Shown: one piece after another, positions 28,073 through 35,839 of the stretch
How the letters are laid out: the number at the start of each line of letters is the position of its first letter
Position numbering within the stretch: the stretch's first letter is position 1
Assembly (NCBI GenBank): GCA_026129465.1
Contig: JAHCIA010000001.1
Span: forward strand, 2,679,964 to 2,743,963
Source: Flavobacteriales bacterium
GTDB lineage: Bacteria > Bacteroidota > Bacteroidia > Flavobacteriales_F > PHOS-HE28
Reading direction: 5' to 3'
Length of the DNA stretch: 64,000 nt
Translations under genes and position numbers: made by a program
The notes under the pieces: model-generated
The model's database searches: none
Seen by the model: the letters and a program-made list of their open reading frames with translations, nothing else
What the model was told of the DNA's origin: nothing

Positions 28073-28704
28073 TCCGCCTGCTCATCGCCGACGACCACCA
28101 GATGATGCTCGACGGCATCCACGCGCTGCTGGAGCTTGCCGCGGATGTGAAGGTGGTGGCCATGGCCCGCAACGGTGCCGAGGCCCTCCAGGCCGCACGT
28201 GAACACACCCCGGATGTCGTGCTGCTCGACATCAACATGCCGGTGATGGACGGACTCGCCGCGTGCGAGGCGATCGTGAAGGAATTCCCGTTGGTGAAGG
28301 TGATCGCCATGACCATGCACGGCGAAGGCCGCTTGGTGCAGGCCATGCTGCGCAAAGGCGCGCGGGGTTATCTGCTGAAGAACTGCGGCGGCGAGGAACT
28401 GCTGAACGCCATCCGCACGGTGCACCAGGGTGGCACCTGGATCTCCAAGGAGGCATCGGACAAGCTGGTGGAGGACCTGCGCACACCACAGCGGAAGGGC
28501 ATCACGTTCGTGGAAGAGCTCACTACGCGCGAATTGGATGTGCTGCGGCTCATCGCCACGGAGCGCACCACCGGCGAGATCGGCCGGGAGCTCGGCATCA
28601 GTGAGAACACCGTGGAGAGCCACCGGAAGCAACTGCTCCAGAAGCTTGGTGCGCGCAACAGTGCCGGTCTGGTGCGTATCGCCATGGAGCGCGGGTTGCT
28701 GTGA
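28069..28704 (+). CDS. NarL/FixJ-family response regulator
   Basis: 211 residues. The receiver domain has the acidic pair D8/D9, the phospho-acceptor D54 (VVLLDINMP), T82 and K104. A LuxR-type HTH follows (LTTRELDVLRLIATERTTGEIGRELGISENTVESHRKQLLQKL, about 148-190). It overlaps the upstream kinase by 4 bases and will be phosphorylated by it. The beta-helix and repeat genes 91 bases downstream are the obvious candidate targets, because a kinase precedes the same gene pair in the paralogous locus. Confidence 0.95.
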   Translation: MIRLLIADDHQMMLDGIHALLELAADVKVVAMARNGAEALQAAREHTPDVVLLDINMPVMDGLAACEAIVKEFPLVKVIAMTMHGEGRLVQAMLRKGARGYLLKNCGGEELLNAIRTVHQGGTWISKEASDKLVEDLRTPQRKGITFVEELTTRELDVLRLIATERTTGEIGRELGISENTVESHRKQLLQKLGARNSAGLVRIAMERGLL

Positions 28705-28768
28705 TCCACGGTTTTCCGGGAGCAGTGGCGGGCCGGACATCCGTGATGCACGACGCAGTGCGCACAAG

Positions 28769-28776
28769 GACCTTTG
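28769..28776 (+). promoter_or_regulatory. -7-like box GACCTTTG before the beta-helix gene
   Basis: Seven of eight positions match TAnnTTTG, 19 bases upstream of the ATG at 28796. The pair ACCTTTGTCCGAC / GTCCTTTCGCC around it is the region where a regulator could bind. Confidence 0.35.
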
Positions 28777-28795
28777 TCCGACAAGTCCTTTCGCC

Positions 28796-29782
28796 ATGCG
28801 CAGCATCTTCATCCTCGTGCTTCTCGGCGCCTGCACCAGCGCCCACGCCACCATTCACCGGGTGAACAATACCGGCATCGCGGCCGACTTCACCATGTTG
28901 CAGGACGCGCATGATGCAGCAGCGGCAGGTGATACGCTGCATCTGGAACCTTCGGGCAGCAGCTACGGCGCGTGCGCCTTCACCAAGCCGTTGGTGGTGA
29001 TCGGGCCGGGCTACTTCCTCAACCTGAACGCCGGCCTGCAAGCCACCACCAGCAGTGCCATCACCGGAGGACTGGTCTTCGAGGCGGGCAGTGAGGGTGC
29101 CGTGGTGAGCGGCCTGGATGTGCAGGGCCCGTCGCAGGTGAAGGCCAGCTTCGTGCGTATCGAGCGGTGCCGCTTCTCCGGCAATGGCATGGATCTGCAC
29201 ATCGTATACAACACGAGCGGGCTCAATATCACCGGTGTGGTGGTGAACGGCTGCCATGTGCTCAACAACCTTATTGTCGGCAGCGTGGGCAGCACCATCA
29301 ACGATCTTGCCATCAGCAATACCCGTGTGCGCCAGTTCAACTTCAGCACGGGCGGGGCCACCTCCGGCGAGGTGTTGAACTGCGTGGCGATCAGCTTGGG
29401 CACCACGGCCGTGTTCGGTGCGCCGGGCATGGTCTTCAGGAACTGCATCCTCGATGGCGCTGTTACACCAGGCGGATCGGCCTATGAATACAACCTCTTC
29501 TCCGGCGCAACGGTACCGGCTACCAACAGCAACCAGATCAACGTGAACATGAGCACAGTGTTCGTGGGCGGCACTGGCGATGCACAATACCAACTCGCCC
29601 CGGGTTCCCCGGCGATCGGCGCGGGTATGGGCGGTGTGGACTGCGGCATCTTCGACGGTCTGGAGCCCTACAGGTTGAGCGGCATCCCGCCCGTGCCGAG
29701 CATCTTCAGCCTCTCGGCGCCCACCAGCACCGACCAGGGCACGCCGCTGCAGGTCACCCTCGGATCACGTTCCAACAACTGA
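28796..29782 (+). CDS. Exported right-handed beta-helix protein (paralogue of 10400)
   Basis: 328 residues with signal peptide MRSIFILVLLGACTSAHA. The first 60 residues share the layout of the 10400 protein: VNN(T)G..ADFTMLQDAHDAAAAGDTLHLEPSGSSYG matches its YPAQYATFATAHTAASAGDTLYLTPS segment. Beta-helix rungs follow, then SPAIGAGMGGVDCGIFDG and a tail PPVPSIFSLSAPTSTDQGTP. No T9SS domain and no catalytic signature. The ATG at 28796 gives the signal peptide; upstream frame residues belong to a shadow of the regulator gene. It is separated by 5 bases from the repeat protein downstream. Function unknown. Confidence 0.8.
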   Translation: MRSIFILVLLGACTSAHATIHRVNNTGIAADFTMLQDAHDAAAAGDTLHLEPSGSSYGACAFTKPLVVIGPGYFLNLNAGLQATTSSAITGGLVFEAGSEGAVVSGLDVQGPSQVKASFVRIERCRFSGNGMDLHIVYNTSGLNITGVVVNGCHVLNNLIVGSVGSTINDLAISNTRVRQFNFSTGGATSGEVLNCVAISLGTTAVFGAPGMVFRNCILDGAVTPGGSAYEYNLFSGATVPATNSNQINVNMSTVFVGGTGDAQYQLAPGSPAIGAGMGGVDCGIFDGLEPYRLSGIPPVPSIFSLSAPTSTDQGTPLQVTLGSRSNN

Positions 29783-29787
29783 TCGTC

Positions 29788-30543
29788 ATGGTACGCGGAC
29801 CTCTATGCCTGGCCGCCGTAACGATCGCCGCGGCCCTCCCGGCGCAGGACCTGGTGCGCGGGGAGTACTTCATCGATGCGGACCCCGGCTTCGGCAATGG
29901 CACCTCCCTCACGTTCACGCCAGCTCCCGAGGTGGCCTTGCAGTTGTCCATCGACATGGTTGGCCTGTCCCCGGGTCCGCACGTGCTCGGTATCCGCATG
30001 AAGGACGGGGCGGGCCACTGGGGACTCACCAACCGCAGGTTCTTCATGCTGCGCAGTATGGCCACTGGTGGGGACATTGTGCGTTTCGAGTACTTCCTGG
30101 ATACCGATCCGGGCTTCGGCAACGGCACCCAGCTTCCTGCCGGACCAGCACCGGAGGTGGTCAATGTGCTGGCGGAGGTGCTCACCGATGGGCTCCCGGC
30201 GGGTCCGCACACGCTGTTCGTACGCTCCCTGTCCTCCACCGGCGCGTGGTCCATCACCAATGCCACCATCTTCAATGTGCTCGTCGGCATGGCCGAACTG
30301 GAGCACTGGGGGATGACCGCAGGACCAAATCCGATACGTGATGTGCTCGTGTTGCGGCGATCCATCGCCACATCCGTCATCGAACTGGACCTGTTGGATG
30401 CACAGGGAAGGCGGTTGCGCAGCCATCAATGGATCGGCGATCGGATCGAGATCGGGACCGAGGACCTCGCCGCGGGCGGTTATTTCCTCCTGCTGTGGGT
30501 GGAAGGTGCCGCCCCCGTGGTGGTAAAGCTGTTGAAGCAATAG
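29788..30543 (+). CDS. T9SS-exported protein with two DPGFGNGT repeats
   Basis: 251 residues, signal peptide about 1-19 (MVRGPLCLAAVTIAAALPA). Two 80-residue units begin GEYFIDADPGFGNGT and FEYFLDTDPGFGNGT and continue with PGPHVLGIRMKDGAGHWG and PAGPHTLFVRSLSSTGAWS. This is the same repeat as in the 1398-residue protein at 6179. The C-terminal 75 residues (TAGPNPIRDVLVLRRS ... LDLLDAQGRRLRSH ... AAGGYFLLLW) form a clear type A T9SS sorting domain. It is translated 5 bases after the beta-helix gene and probably forms a pair with it. Confidence 0.85.
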   Translation: MVRGPLCLAAVTIAAALPAQDLVRGEYFIDADPGFGNGTSLTFTPAPEVALQLSIDMVGLSPGPHVLGIRMKDGAGHWGLTNRRFFMLRSMATGGDIVRFEYFLDTDPGFGNGTQLPAGPAPEVVNVLAEVLTDGLPAGPHTLFVRSLSSTGAWSITNATIFNVLVGMAELEHWGMTAGPNPIRDVLVLRRSIATSVIELDLLDAQGRRLRSHQWIGDRIEIGTEDLAAGGYFLLLWVEGAAPVVVKLLKQ

Positions 30544-30713
30544 GGATCCCCGGGGTTCCTTGTGCGGCATGCCGCGATCGCGCGTTGGTCCTGTTGAAGG
30601 GCCGATCGTGCCTCCAGCGTTGGGGCCGCGCAGTCCCTCCATCCGGTTGTTCTCTGGCGATCGGTTGCCGATCCGACGGGAATGATCATCTTGTACGACG
30701 GATCTCCAGAACC

Positions 30714-31613
30714 ATGCAGCGGTTGGTCGCCGTCCTTGTCACCACCTGGGCCACCTTGGCGGGATCGATCGGCGCCCTGGAAGGGCAGGCACAGGTTCCA
30801 AGCATGCTTCATCGACTCGAAGGCTTCCCCTTCGCTGTTCACTACAGCGCAGGCCAGGAAGAACGTGCCCGAGACATGGCACAGCTCTGCCTGCGTACCA
30901 TCGAGCATATGGATGAGCTGCTCGGCTTCCGCCCCGAGGTGGAGCTGAAGGTGCTGCTGCCTGACGACTGGAGCGCGCATACGGACTTTCCCGTGTATGG
31001 CATGCCGCACTACACCAGTGCCAACGTGCTGGTGATGGCCGCGGTGAACAATGCCATGTGGGACAGTTTCATCCCACCCATGGACAAGGTCCCTGCGGAG
31101 TCGGCCAGGGAGATACGCCGCGTGTACGGCACGCCCGATGGCGGCATCAGCATGCAGCCCTTCTTCGACCTGCTCGTGCTCCATGAGCTGGGGCATGCCT
31201 ACCACCTCCAGAAGCCGGCGCCCACCCTGCGCAAGTGGTTGGACGAGCAGTTCTGCAATATCCTGCTGCACACCTTCATCGCGGAGCGCGAACCCGCCCG
31301 CCTGGATGCGCTGACGCTGATGCCGCGCATGGTGGTGGACGCCGGGTCCGAGGGTTTCGTCTTCACCACCCTGCGGCAGCTGGAGGAGAACTACGACATC
31401 GTCGGTCAGCAGCATCCGCGCAACTATGGCTGGTACCAATGCCGCTGGCACAAGGCCGCCGCGGACATCCACCATGAAGTGGGCGACCTTGCCCTGCGAC
31501 GTTTGTGGGCCTTCCAGCTCAGCGCCCCGGGTGACCTCAGCGACGCGGAACTCGCACGCCGGTTGGAGCATGACGTGCATCCCGCCATGGCGCGGGTGAT
31601 GACCGGGTGGTGA
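30714..31613 (+). CDS. Secreted HExxH zincin-like protein, unknown substrate
   Basis: 299 residues. An N-terminal signal-type helix (MQRLVAVLVTTWATLAGSIGAL) is followed by a domain with LLVLHELGHAYHLQ near residue 160. This is an HExxH zinc-binding motif extended by YH, in a context like a metallopeptidase-type basic zincin. A further motif NILLHTFIAE lies about 25 residues on and could hold the third ligand (Glu). The ATG at 30714 is preferred because the signal peptide begins there; the frame from 30429 runs back across the previous gene. The 170 bases upstream contain nothing else recognisable. Exported metal-dependent hydrolase is inferred; it could also be catalytically inactive. Confidence 0.7.
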   Translation: MQRLVAVLVTTWATLAGSIGALEGQAQVPSMLHRLEGFPFAVHYSAGQEERARDMAQLCLRTIEHMDELLGFRPEVELKVLLPDDWSAHTDFPVYGMPHYTSANVLVMAAVNNAMWDSFIPPMDKVPAESAREIRRVYGTPDGGISMQPFFDLLVLHELGHAYHLQKPAPTLRKWLDEQFCNILLHTFIAEREPARLDALTLMPRMVVDAGSEGFVFTTLRQLEENYDIVGQQHPRNYGWYQCRWHKAAADIHHEVGDLALRRLWAFQLSAPGDLSDAELARRLEHDVHPAMARVMTGW

Positions 31614-31665
31614 AGCGGAGCATATCCTTGCGGTCGCATCATAGGTCCGTACCTCCCGCCAGGAC

Positions 31666-32871
31666 ATGAGCGCCCCCACCATCGACCGCGCCCACCTCCT
31701 CGACGCCCTCCGCGGCTTCGCCCTCTTCGGCGTGGTGTGGAGCAACTATGCCGGGCTCTCTTACTGGATGTTCATGGCACCCGATGCTCGGGCCGCATTG
31801 CAGGGCGCCTTCCTTGATGCTCCGTTGAAAGCCTTCCACGCCATCCTCATCGATGGCAAGTTCTACTCGATCTTCTCGCTGCTCTTCGGGATCGGCTTCG
31901 GCTTCTTCCTCGCCAAAGGCAACGATGGCCTGTGGCGCTTCTACCGGCGCATGCTCATCCTGCTCGTCATCGGCTGGCTGCACCTGCGCTACGTGTGGGC
32001 GGGCGATATCCTTTTCCTCTACGCGGTGCTCGGGTTGCTGCTGCCGCTCTTCCGGGGGCTGAGCGATCGTGCGTTGCTGACCTGGGCCGCCGCCCTCATC
32101 CTGTCCCCGATCGCCATTGATGCGGCGGTCGTGCTCACCAATGCGCGCTTCGACCCCGTGGCGCCGCTGGTCCGCTGGATGGAGGCGAGTGATGCCCGCT
32201 TCGGAAACACCACGCTCGATGCCCTCCACGCGTTGCCCGATGGTGGCTGGAAGGAGTTGATGCATGCCAATGAGCGGGGCTGGATCTTCCGCTTCGTCTA
32301 TTTGGTGGAGAGCGGTCGACCGCCCAAGGTGCTTGGCTTGTTCCTCATTGGCCTGTGGGTAGCTCGGCGGAAGCTCTTCGCGGATGTGGAAGCGCACGCC
32401 TCCTTGCTGAAGCGGGTCTGCATCACGGGCTTCGCACTGGGACTTCCTTTCTCCGTGCTGCTGTGGTGGGCCGAGGGCCATGTGGGCTACCCGCCCGAAG
32501 CATCATCGCTCGTGTTTACTACGAGCTATGCCCTGAGCGTGGTGCCCTTGGCCATCGCGTTCGCAAGCGGGTTCGCCTTGCTTTGGCGCAACGATCGGTG
32601 GAAGGATCGGCTGCTGTTCCTGGCGCCCATGGGCCGCATGGCGCTCACCAATTACCTGATGCAGACGATCATCGCCATCGCGCTCTTCTATGGCGTCGGC
32701 ATGGGCTTGGGCACACGGGTGAGCGCGGTGGTGTTCGAGGGACTCGCGCTCGCGGTCTTCATCGTGCAAGTGGCATGGAGCCACTGGTGGCTGGCGCGCT
32801 TCCAGTACGGTCCATTCGAGTGGGCGTGGCGCTCGCTCACCTACGGGAAGGTGATGGCGATGCGCAAGTGA
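31666..32871 (+). CDS. DUF418-domain membrane protein
   Basis: 401 residues, about eight membrane helices. The start DALRGFALFGVVWSNYAGLSYW and the segment YSIFSLLFGIGFGFFLAKG match the N-terminal signature of DUF418 proteins (YeiB-like). The C-terminal half has PMGRMALTNYLMQTIIAIALFYGVGMGLG, the DUF418 core, and ARFQYGPFEWAWRSLTYGK, its conserved end. Possibly an acyl-transfer-related membrane protein by distant similarity to acyltransferase 3; function not established. Confidence 0.9.
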   Translation: MSAPTIDRAHLLDALRGFALFGVVWSNYAGLSYWMFMAPDARAALQGAFLDAPLKAFHAILIDGKFYSIFSLLFGIGFGFFLAKGNDGLWRFYRRMLILLVIGWLHLRYVWAGDILFLYAVLGLLLPLFRGLSDRALLTWAAALILSPIAIDAAVVLTNARFDPVAPLVRWMEASDARFGNTTLDALHALPDGGWKELMHANERGWIFRFVYLVESGRPPKVLGLFLIGLWVARRKLFADVEAHASLLKRVCITGFALGLPFSVLLWWAEGHVGYPPEASSLVFTTSYALSVVPLAIAFASGFALLWRNDRWKDRLLFLAPMGRMALTNYLMQTIIAIALFYGVGMGLGTRVSAVVFEGLALAVFIVQVAWSHWWLARFQYGPFEWAWRSLTYGKVMAMRK

Positions 32872-33282
32872 TCACACCGTCGCGATCACCTTCAGCTCAA
32901 TGGCGATCGGCGTGGGCAGACAGTTGATCTCCAGGGTGGTCCTGCAGGGCGGGTCATTCTCGAAGTACTCTTTCCACAGGCGGTTGTAGGTGGGGAAGTC
33001 GTCCTTCATGTTGGTGAGATACACCGTCACATCCACGATCTTCTCCCAGGAGGAGCCGCTGTCCTCCAGGATCCACCGCACGTTCTGGAACACGCTGCGC
33101 ACCTGCGTCTCGATGTCGTAGCTGACGATGTTGCCTTGTTCATCGAGTTCCACGCCGGGGATCTTCTTCGTGCCCCGTTCACGTGGCCCCACGCCGCTGA
33201 GGAACAACAGATCGCCCACACGGCGGGCATGGGGGTAGTGGCCCACGGGTTCGGGGGCCTTGTTGGAGGAGATACCGCTCAT
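32872..33282 (-). CDS. RidA family protein, 2-aminomuconate deaminase-like
   Basis: 136 residues of the YjgF/YER057c/UK114 (Rid) fold. The start VGHYPHARRVGDLLFLSG and later DVTVYLTNMKDDFPTYNRLWKEYF and PTPIAIELKVIATV are typical. The Y-PHARR-GD form resembles 2-aminomuconate deaminases (AmnD-like), which act after ACMSD in tryptophan/kynurenine degradation; both ACMSD and 3-hydroxyanthranilate dioxygenase occur at 62-64 kb in this window. A generic imine-hydrolysing RidA role is the alternative. The start ATG at 33282 has a -7-like CACCTTTG on the minus strand only 4 bases upstream, so a leaderless transcript is possible. Confidence 0.85.
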   Translation of the reverse strand: MSGISSNKAPEPVGHYPHARRVGDLLFLSGVGPRERGTKKIPGVELDEQGNIVSYDIETQVRSVFQNVRWILEDSGSSWEKIVDVTVYLTNMKDDFPTYNRLWKEYFENDPPCRTTLEINCLPTPIAIELKVIATV

Positions 33283-33682
33283 GAGGCAAAGGTGGTGAAG
33301 GGACCCCCTACACGAAGAAGCCCCGTCCCCGGGGCCTCTTGCTGTTCGTCCGTTCGCTGGAGCGGTCACCAATGGTTCCGCCGGCTTGGCGGAAACGTCG
33401 CCCTCCCGGGCCGGCACGCTGAGGTGGCCGCGGATGACCCCTGCTCGGAGCGCATCCCGCTGTCGCTGGCGGACATGGGGTTCGTCATACGCAACGAAAT
33501 TGGAGATCCGATGTGAAGTGAACATGCCAGCGACATGAACGTTCGTTGTGTGGCACCGCGAAGTATCCACCGGCCATCAACAGCGCTGCCTGCCGATCTT
33601 TGTCGCGGTCCGGTATTCCCAGCTTCCAAACGATCAACCTGTCCGCCACAGGCAGGCCTTCAACTTCCAACCATTGAACCCC
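33283..33682. other. 400-bp intergenic region with hairpins and low-complexity repeat
   Basis: No convincing gene is present in any frame. A hairpin lies at 33315-33340: AAGA-a-GCCCCG, loop TCCC, CGGGGC-c-TCTT, ten pairs around one mismatch. A second 7-bp hairpin is TTCCGCC-GGCTT-GGCGGAA near 33373-33391. The right end (about 33625-33678) is a CTTCCAA/TTCAACTTCCAACC low-complexity run with CCTGTCCGCCACAGG, the sort of dispersed pyrimidine-rich sequence also seen inside the SLC13 gene. A GATCTTTG motif near 33594 could serve the aldo/keto reductase gene. Confidence 0.55.
33315..33340. terminator. GC-rich stem-loop, possible terminator
   Basis: GCCCCG and CGGGGC pair perfectly around TCCC, flanked by AAGA/TCTT pairs. 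It sits upstream of the RidA start, between divergent genes, so it is not placed to end either; it may be a leftover of a lost gene or a palindromic site. Confidence 0.4.
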
Positions 33683-34669
33683 ATGCGTTACCGCCGCCTT
33701 GGCACCTCAGGCCTCCAGGTCTCCGAACTCTCCCTGGGCAGCTGGCTCACCTTCGGCAAGCAGATCACGGACGTCACGGCGGAGAAGTTGATGAAGACAG
33801 CCTACGACCATGGGGTCAACTTCTTCGACAATGCCGAGATCTACGCGCGGGGCGAGAGCGAGCGGGTGATGGGACGCATATTGAAGAAGACGAAGTGGCC
33901 GCGCGACACCTGGATCGTGAGCAGTAAGGCCTACTTCGGCGCAGGCGGCAAGCTGCCCACACAGACCGGTCTGCACCGCAAGCATCTGGTGGAAGCGTGC
34001 AATGCCGCCTTGCAGCGCCTTCAGGTGGAATACCTGGACCTCTACTTCTGCCACCGGCCGGACAAGAACACGCCCATCGAGGAGACCGTGTGGACCATGC
34101 ACCAACTGATCTTGAGCGGCAAGATCCTTTATTGGGGCACCAGCGAGTGGAGTGCGCAGGAGATCATGGAGGCGCACATGGTGGCCAGGCAGCACCACCT
34201 GATCGGCCCGGTGATGGAGCAGCCCCAGTACAACATGTTCCACCGCGCCAAGGTGGAGGTGGAATTCGATCAGGTATACAAGACCGTAGGGTTGGGCACC
34301 ACCATCTGGAGCCCACTGGCCAGCGGCATCCTCACCGGCAAGCACCGGGATATCAAGGCGGCCAAGGGCACACGCCTCACCATGGAAGGGCTGGCTTGGC
34401 TGCGCGAGCGGGAGTTGACGCCGGAACGGCTCAAGACCGTGGAGAAGCTGAACAGGATCGCCGATGGACTTGGGGTCACCATGCCGGTGCTGGCCCTGGC
34501 CTGGTGCCTGAAGAACCCGCACGTGAGCACGGTGATCCTGGGCGCCAGCAAGGAGGCACAATTGAAGGAGAACCTCAAGGCCAGTGAGGCGCAGGACCTG
34601 CTGACACCCGCTGTGATGGAGAAGGTCGAAAAGGTGCTGGGAAACGCGCCGATACGGCCGCAGTGGTAG
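33683..34669 (+). CDS. Aldo/keto reductase, Kv-beta-like subfamily
   Basis: 328 residues, NADPH-dependent (beta/alpha)8-barrel reductase. Catalytic tetrad residues are visible: Asp and Tyr in FDNAEIYARGESE (about 49-60), Lys in VSSKAYF (about 78), His in LYFCHRPDKNTP (about 117). The C-terminal NADPH-binding region has SPLASGILTGKH and TVILGASKEAQLKENL. The MRYRRLGTSGLQVSELSLGSW start and the overall form match the voltage-gated potassium channel beta-subunit-like group. The ATG at 33683 is chosen because the 45 upstream residues in frame come from the low-complexity intergenic run. Substrate unknown. Confidence 0.92.
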   Translation: MRYRRLGTSGLQVSELSLGSWLTFGKQITDVTAEKLMKTAYDHGVNFFDNAEIYARGESERVMGRILKKTKWPRDTWIVSSKAYFGAGGKLPTQTGLHRKHLVEACNAALQRLQVEYLDLYFCHRPDKNTPIEETVWTMHQLILSGKILYWGTSEWSAQEIMEAHMVARQHHLIGPVMEQPQYNMFHRAKVEVEFDQVYKTVGLGTTIWSPLASGILTGKHRDIKAAKGTRLTMEGLAWLRERELTPERLKTVEKLNRIADGLGVTMPVLALAWCLKNPHVSTVILGASKEAQLKENLKASEAQDLLTPAVMEKVEKVLGNAPIRPQW

Positions 34670-34885
34670 CAGGCCACCCTTTCGAAGTTGCACTGCGGTA
34701 CGAGAACCCGCGAGAACTGGAGCGGGCCTTGTCGAGGATGAGTGTGGCCAGGAGTGGCGGGTCCCTGCCAGCCCCCCACCGGCAGGATGGGGTTGACCAC
34801 TTGCTGGGAGAACAAGCCGTCCACTCACATGTCATTGACACAGGGGCCCCCGGCCGTCTACATTCCCGCCGTTTTCAAAAACAAG

Positions 34886-34893
34886 TACCTTTT
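34886..34893 (+). promoter_or_regulatory. -7-like box TACCTTTT before the cupin-like gene
   Basis: Seven of eight positions match TAnnTTTG; only three bases separate the box from the ATG at 34897, consistent with a leaderless transcript. Confidence 0.4.
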
Positions 34894-34896
34894 CCC

Positions 34897-35769
34897 ATGG
34901 AGATCCGGCGTGTAGCGGAGGGTGAGATCACCCACAAGGAGTTCTACAACGAGTACTGGAAGAAGGGCATTCCGCTCGTTTTCAAGGATGCCAGCCGGAA
35001 ATGGAAGGCCTACGGCACCTTCACGCCGGAATACTTCCGGAAGAATTTCGGCGACCGGGTGACCGATGTGAATGGCCAGGAGTACACCATGACGGAGATC
35101 CTGGACCTGGTGGAGGGCAAGGATACCAGCCGCCCGGTGCCTTATCCCTGCAAATTCCACATTCGCACCGCCCTGCCGGAACTGGCCGGCCACATGGACC
35201 CCCTGGACCTGGGCTATGCACGCCCCAACTGGCTGGAGAGCCGCTGGTTCCGCAAAGGCAATTGGGGCAACGCCACCGAACTGTTCATCGGCGGGCCGGG
35301 GGGGAAGTTCCCCTACATCCACATCGACTATTACCACCTCAGCGCCTGGATCAACCAATTGTATGGCGAGAAGGAATTCACCGTTTACCCGCGAGAGCAG
35401 GCGCACATGATGTACCCGGACCCCAACGACCCTTGGAGGTCGCTGGTGAACGATCCGGACGACCCGGACTACGACCGGTTCCCGCTGTTCAAGAACGTGA
35501 CACCCTACAAATTCACCATCAAGGCCGGGGAGTCGCTCTATGTGCCCTTCGGACTGTGGCACACCGCTCGTTCGCTCACGGTCTCCATGTCAGTGGCCTA
35601 CGACCTGCTCAATGCGGAGAACTTCCAGCTTTTCCTGAAGGATGTATGGTGGTTCCGCAGGAACAGGAAGATGAAGGCCGCCGCCGTGACGGGCTATGCC
35701 GCACTGGCGGGCACCCTGTGCAAGATGGAGGACCTGGTGGGCGTGCAGCGCAAGAGCGATCGCGCCTGA
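34897..35769 (+). CDS. Cupin-like / JmjC-domain Fe(II)-2-oxoglutarate-type oxygenase
   Basis: 290 residues, Cupin_8/JmjC fold. The N-terminus ([31 protein letters not shown]) is the standard start of this family. The iron facial triad is HID in [14 protein letters not shown] (about 142-144) with a distal His in [10 protein letters not shown] (about 221). Family members are small-molecule or protein hydroxylases; the substrate here is unknown. The 227 bases before it have no clear gene. It lies 71 bases upstream of the propeller sensor kinase, with no obvious functional link. Confidence 0.86.
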   Translation: MEIRRVAEGEITHKEFYNEYWKKGIPLVFKDASRKWKAYGTFTPEYFRKNFGDRVTDVNGQEYTMTEILDLVEGKDTSRPVPYPCKFHIRTALPELAGHMDPLDLGYARPNWLESRWFRKGNWGNATELFIGGPGGKFPYIHIDYYHLSAWINQLYGEKEFTVYPREQAHMMYPDPNDPWRSLVNDPDDPDYDRFPLFKNVTPYKFTIKAGESLYVPFGLWHTARSLTVSMSVAYDLLNAENFQLFLKDVWWFRRNRKMKAAAVTGYAALAGTLCKMEDLVGVQRKSDRA

Positions 35770-35839
35770 GGCCACGCTTTGGCCGACGGTCTGGAGGACC
35801 GCCAGCGCCGGATCCACATCTCCTGTCGATATTCGGACC

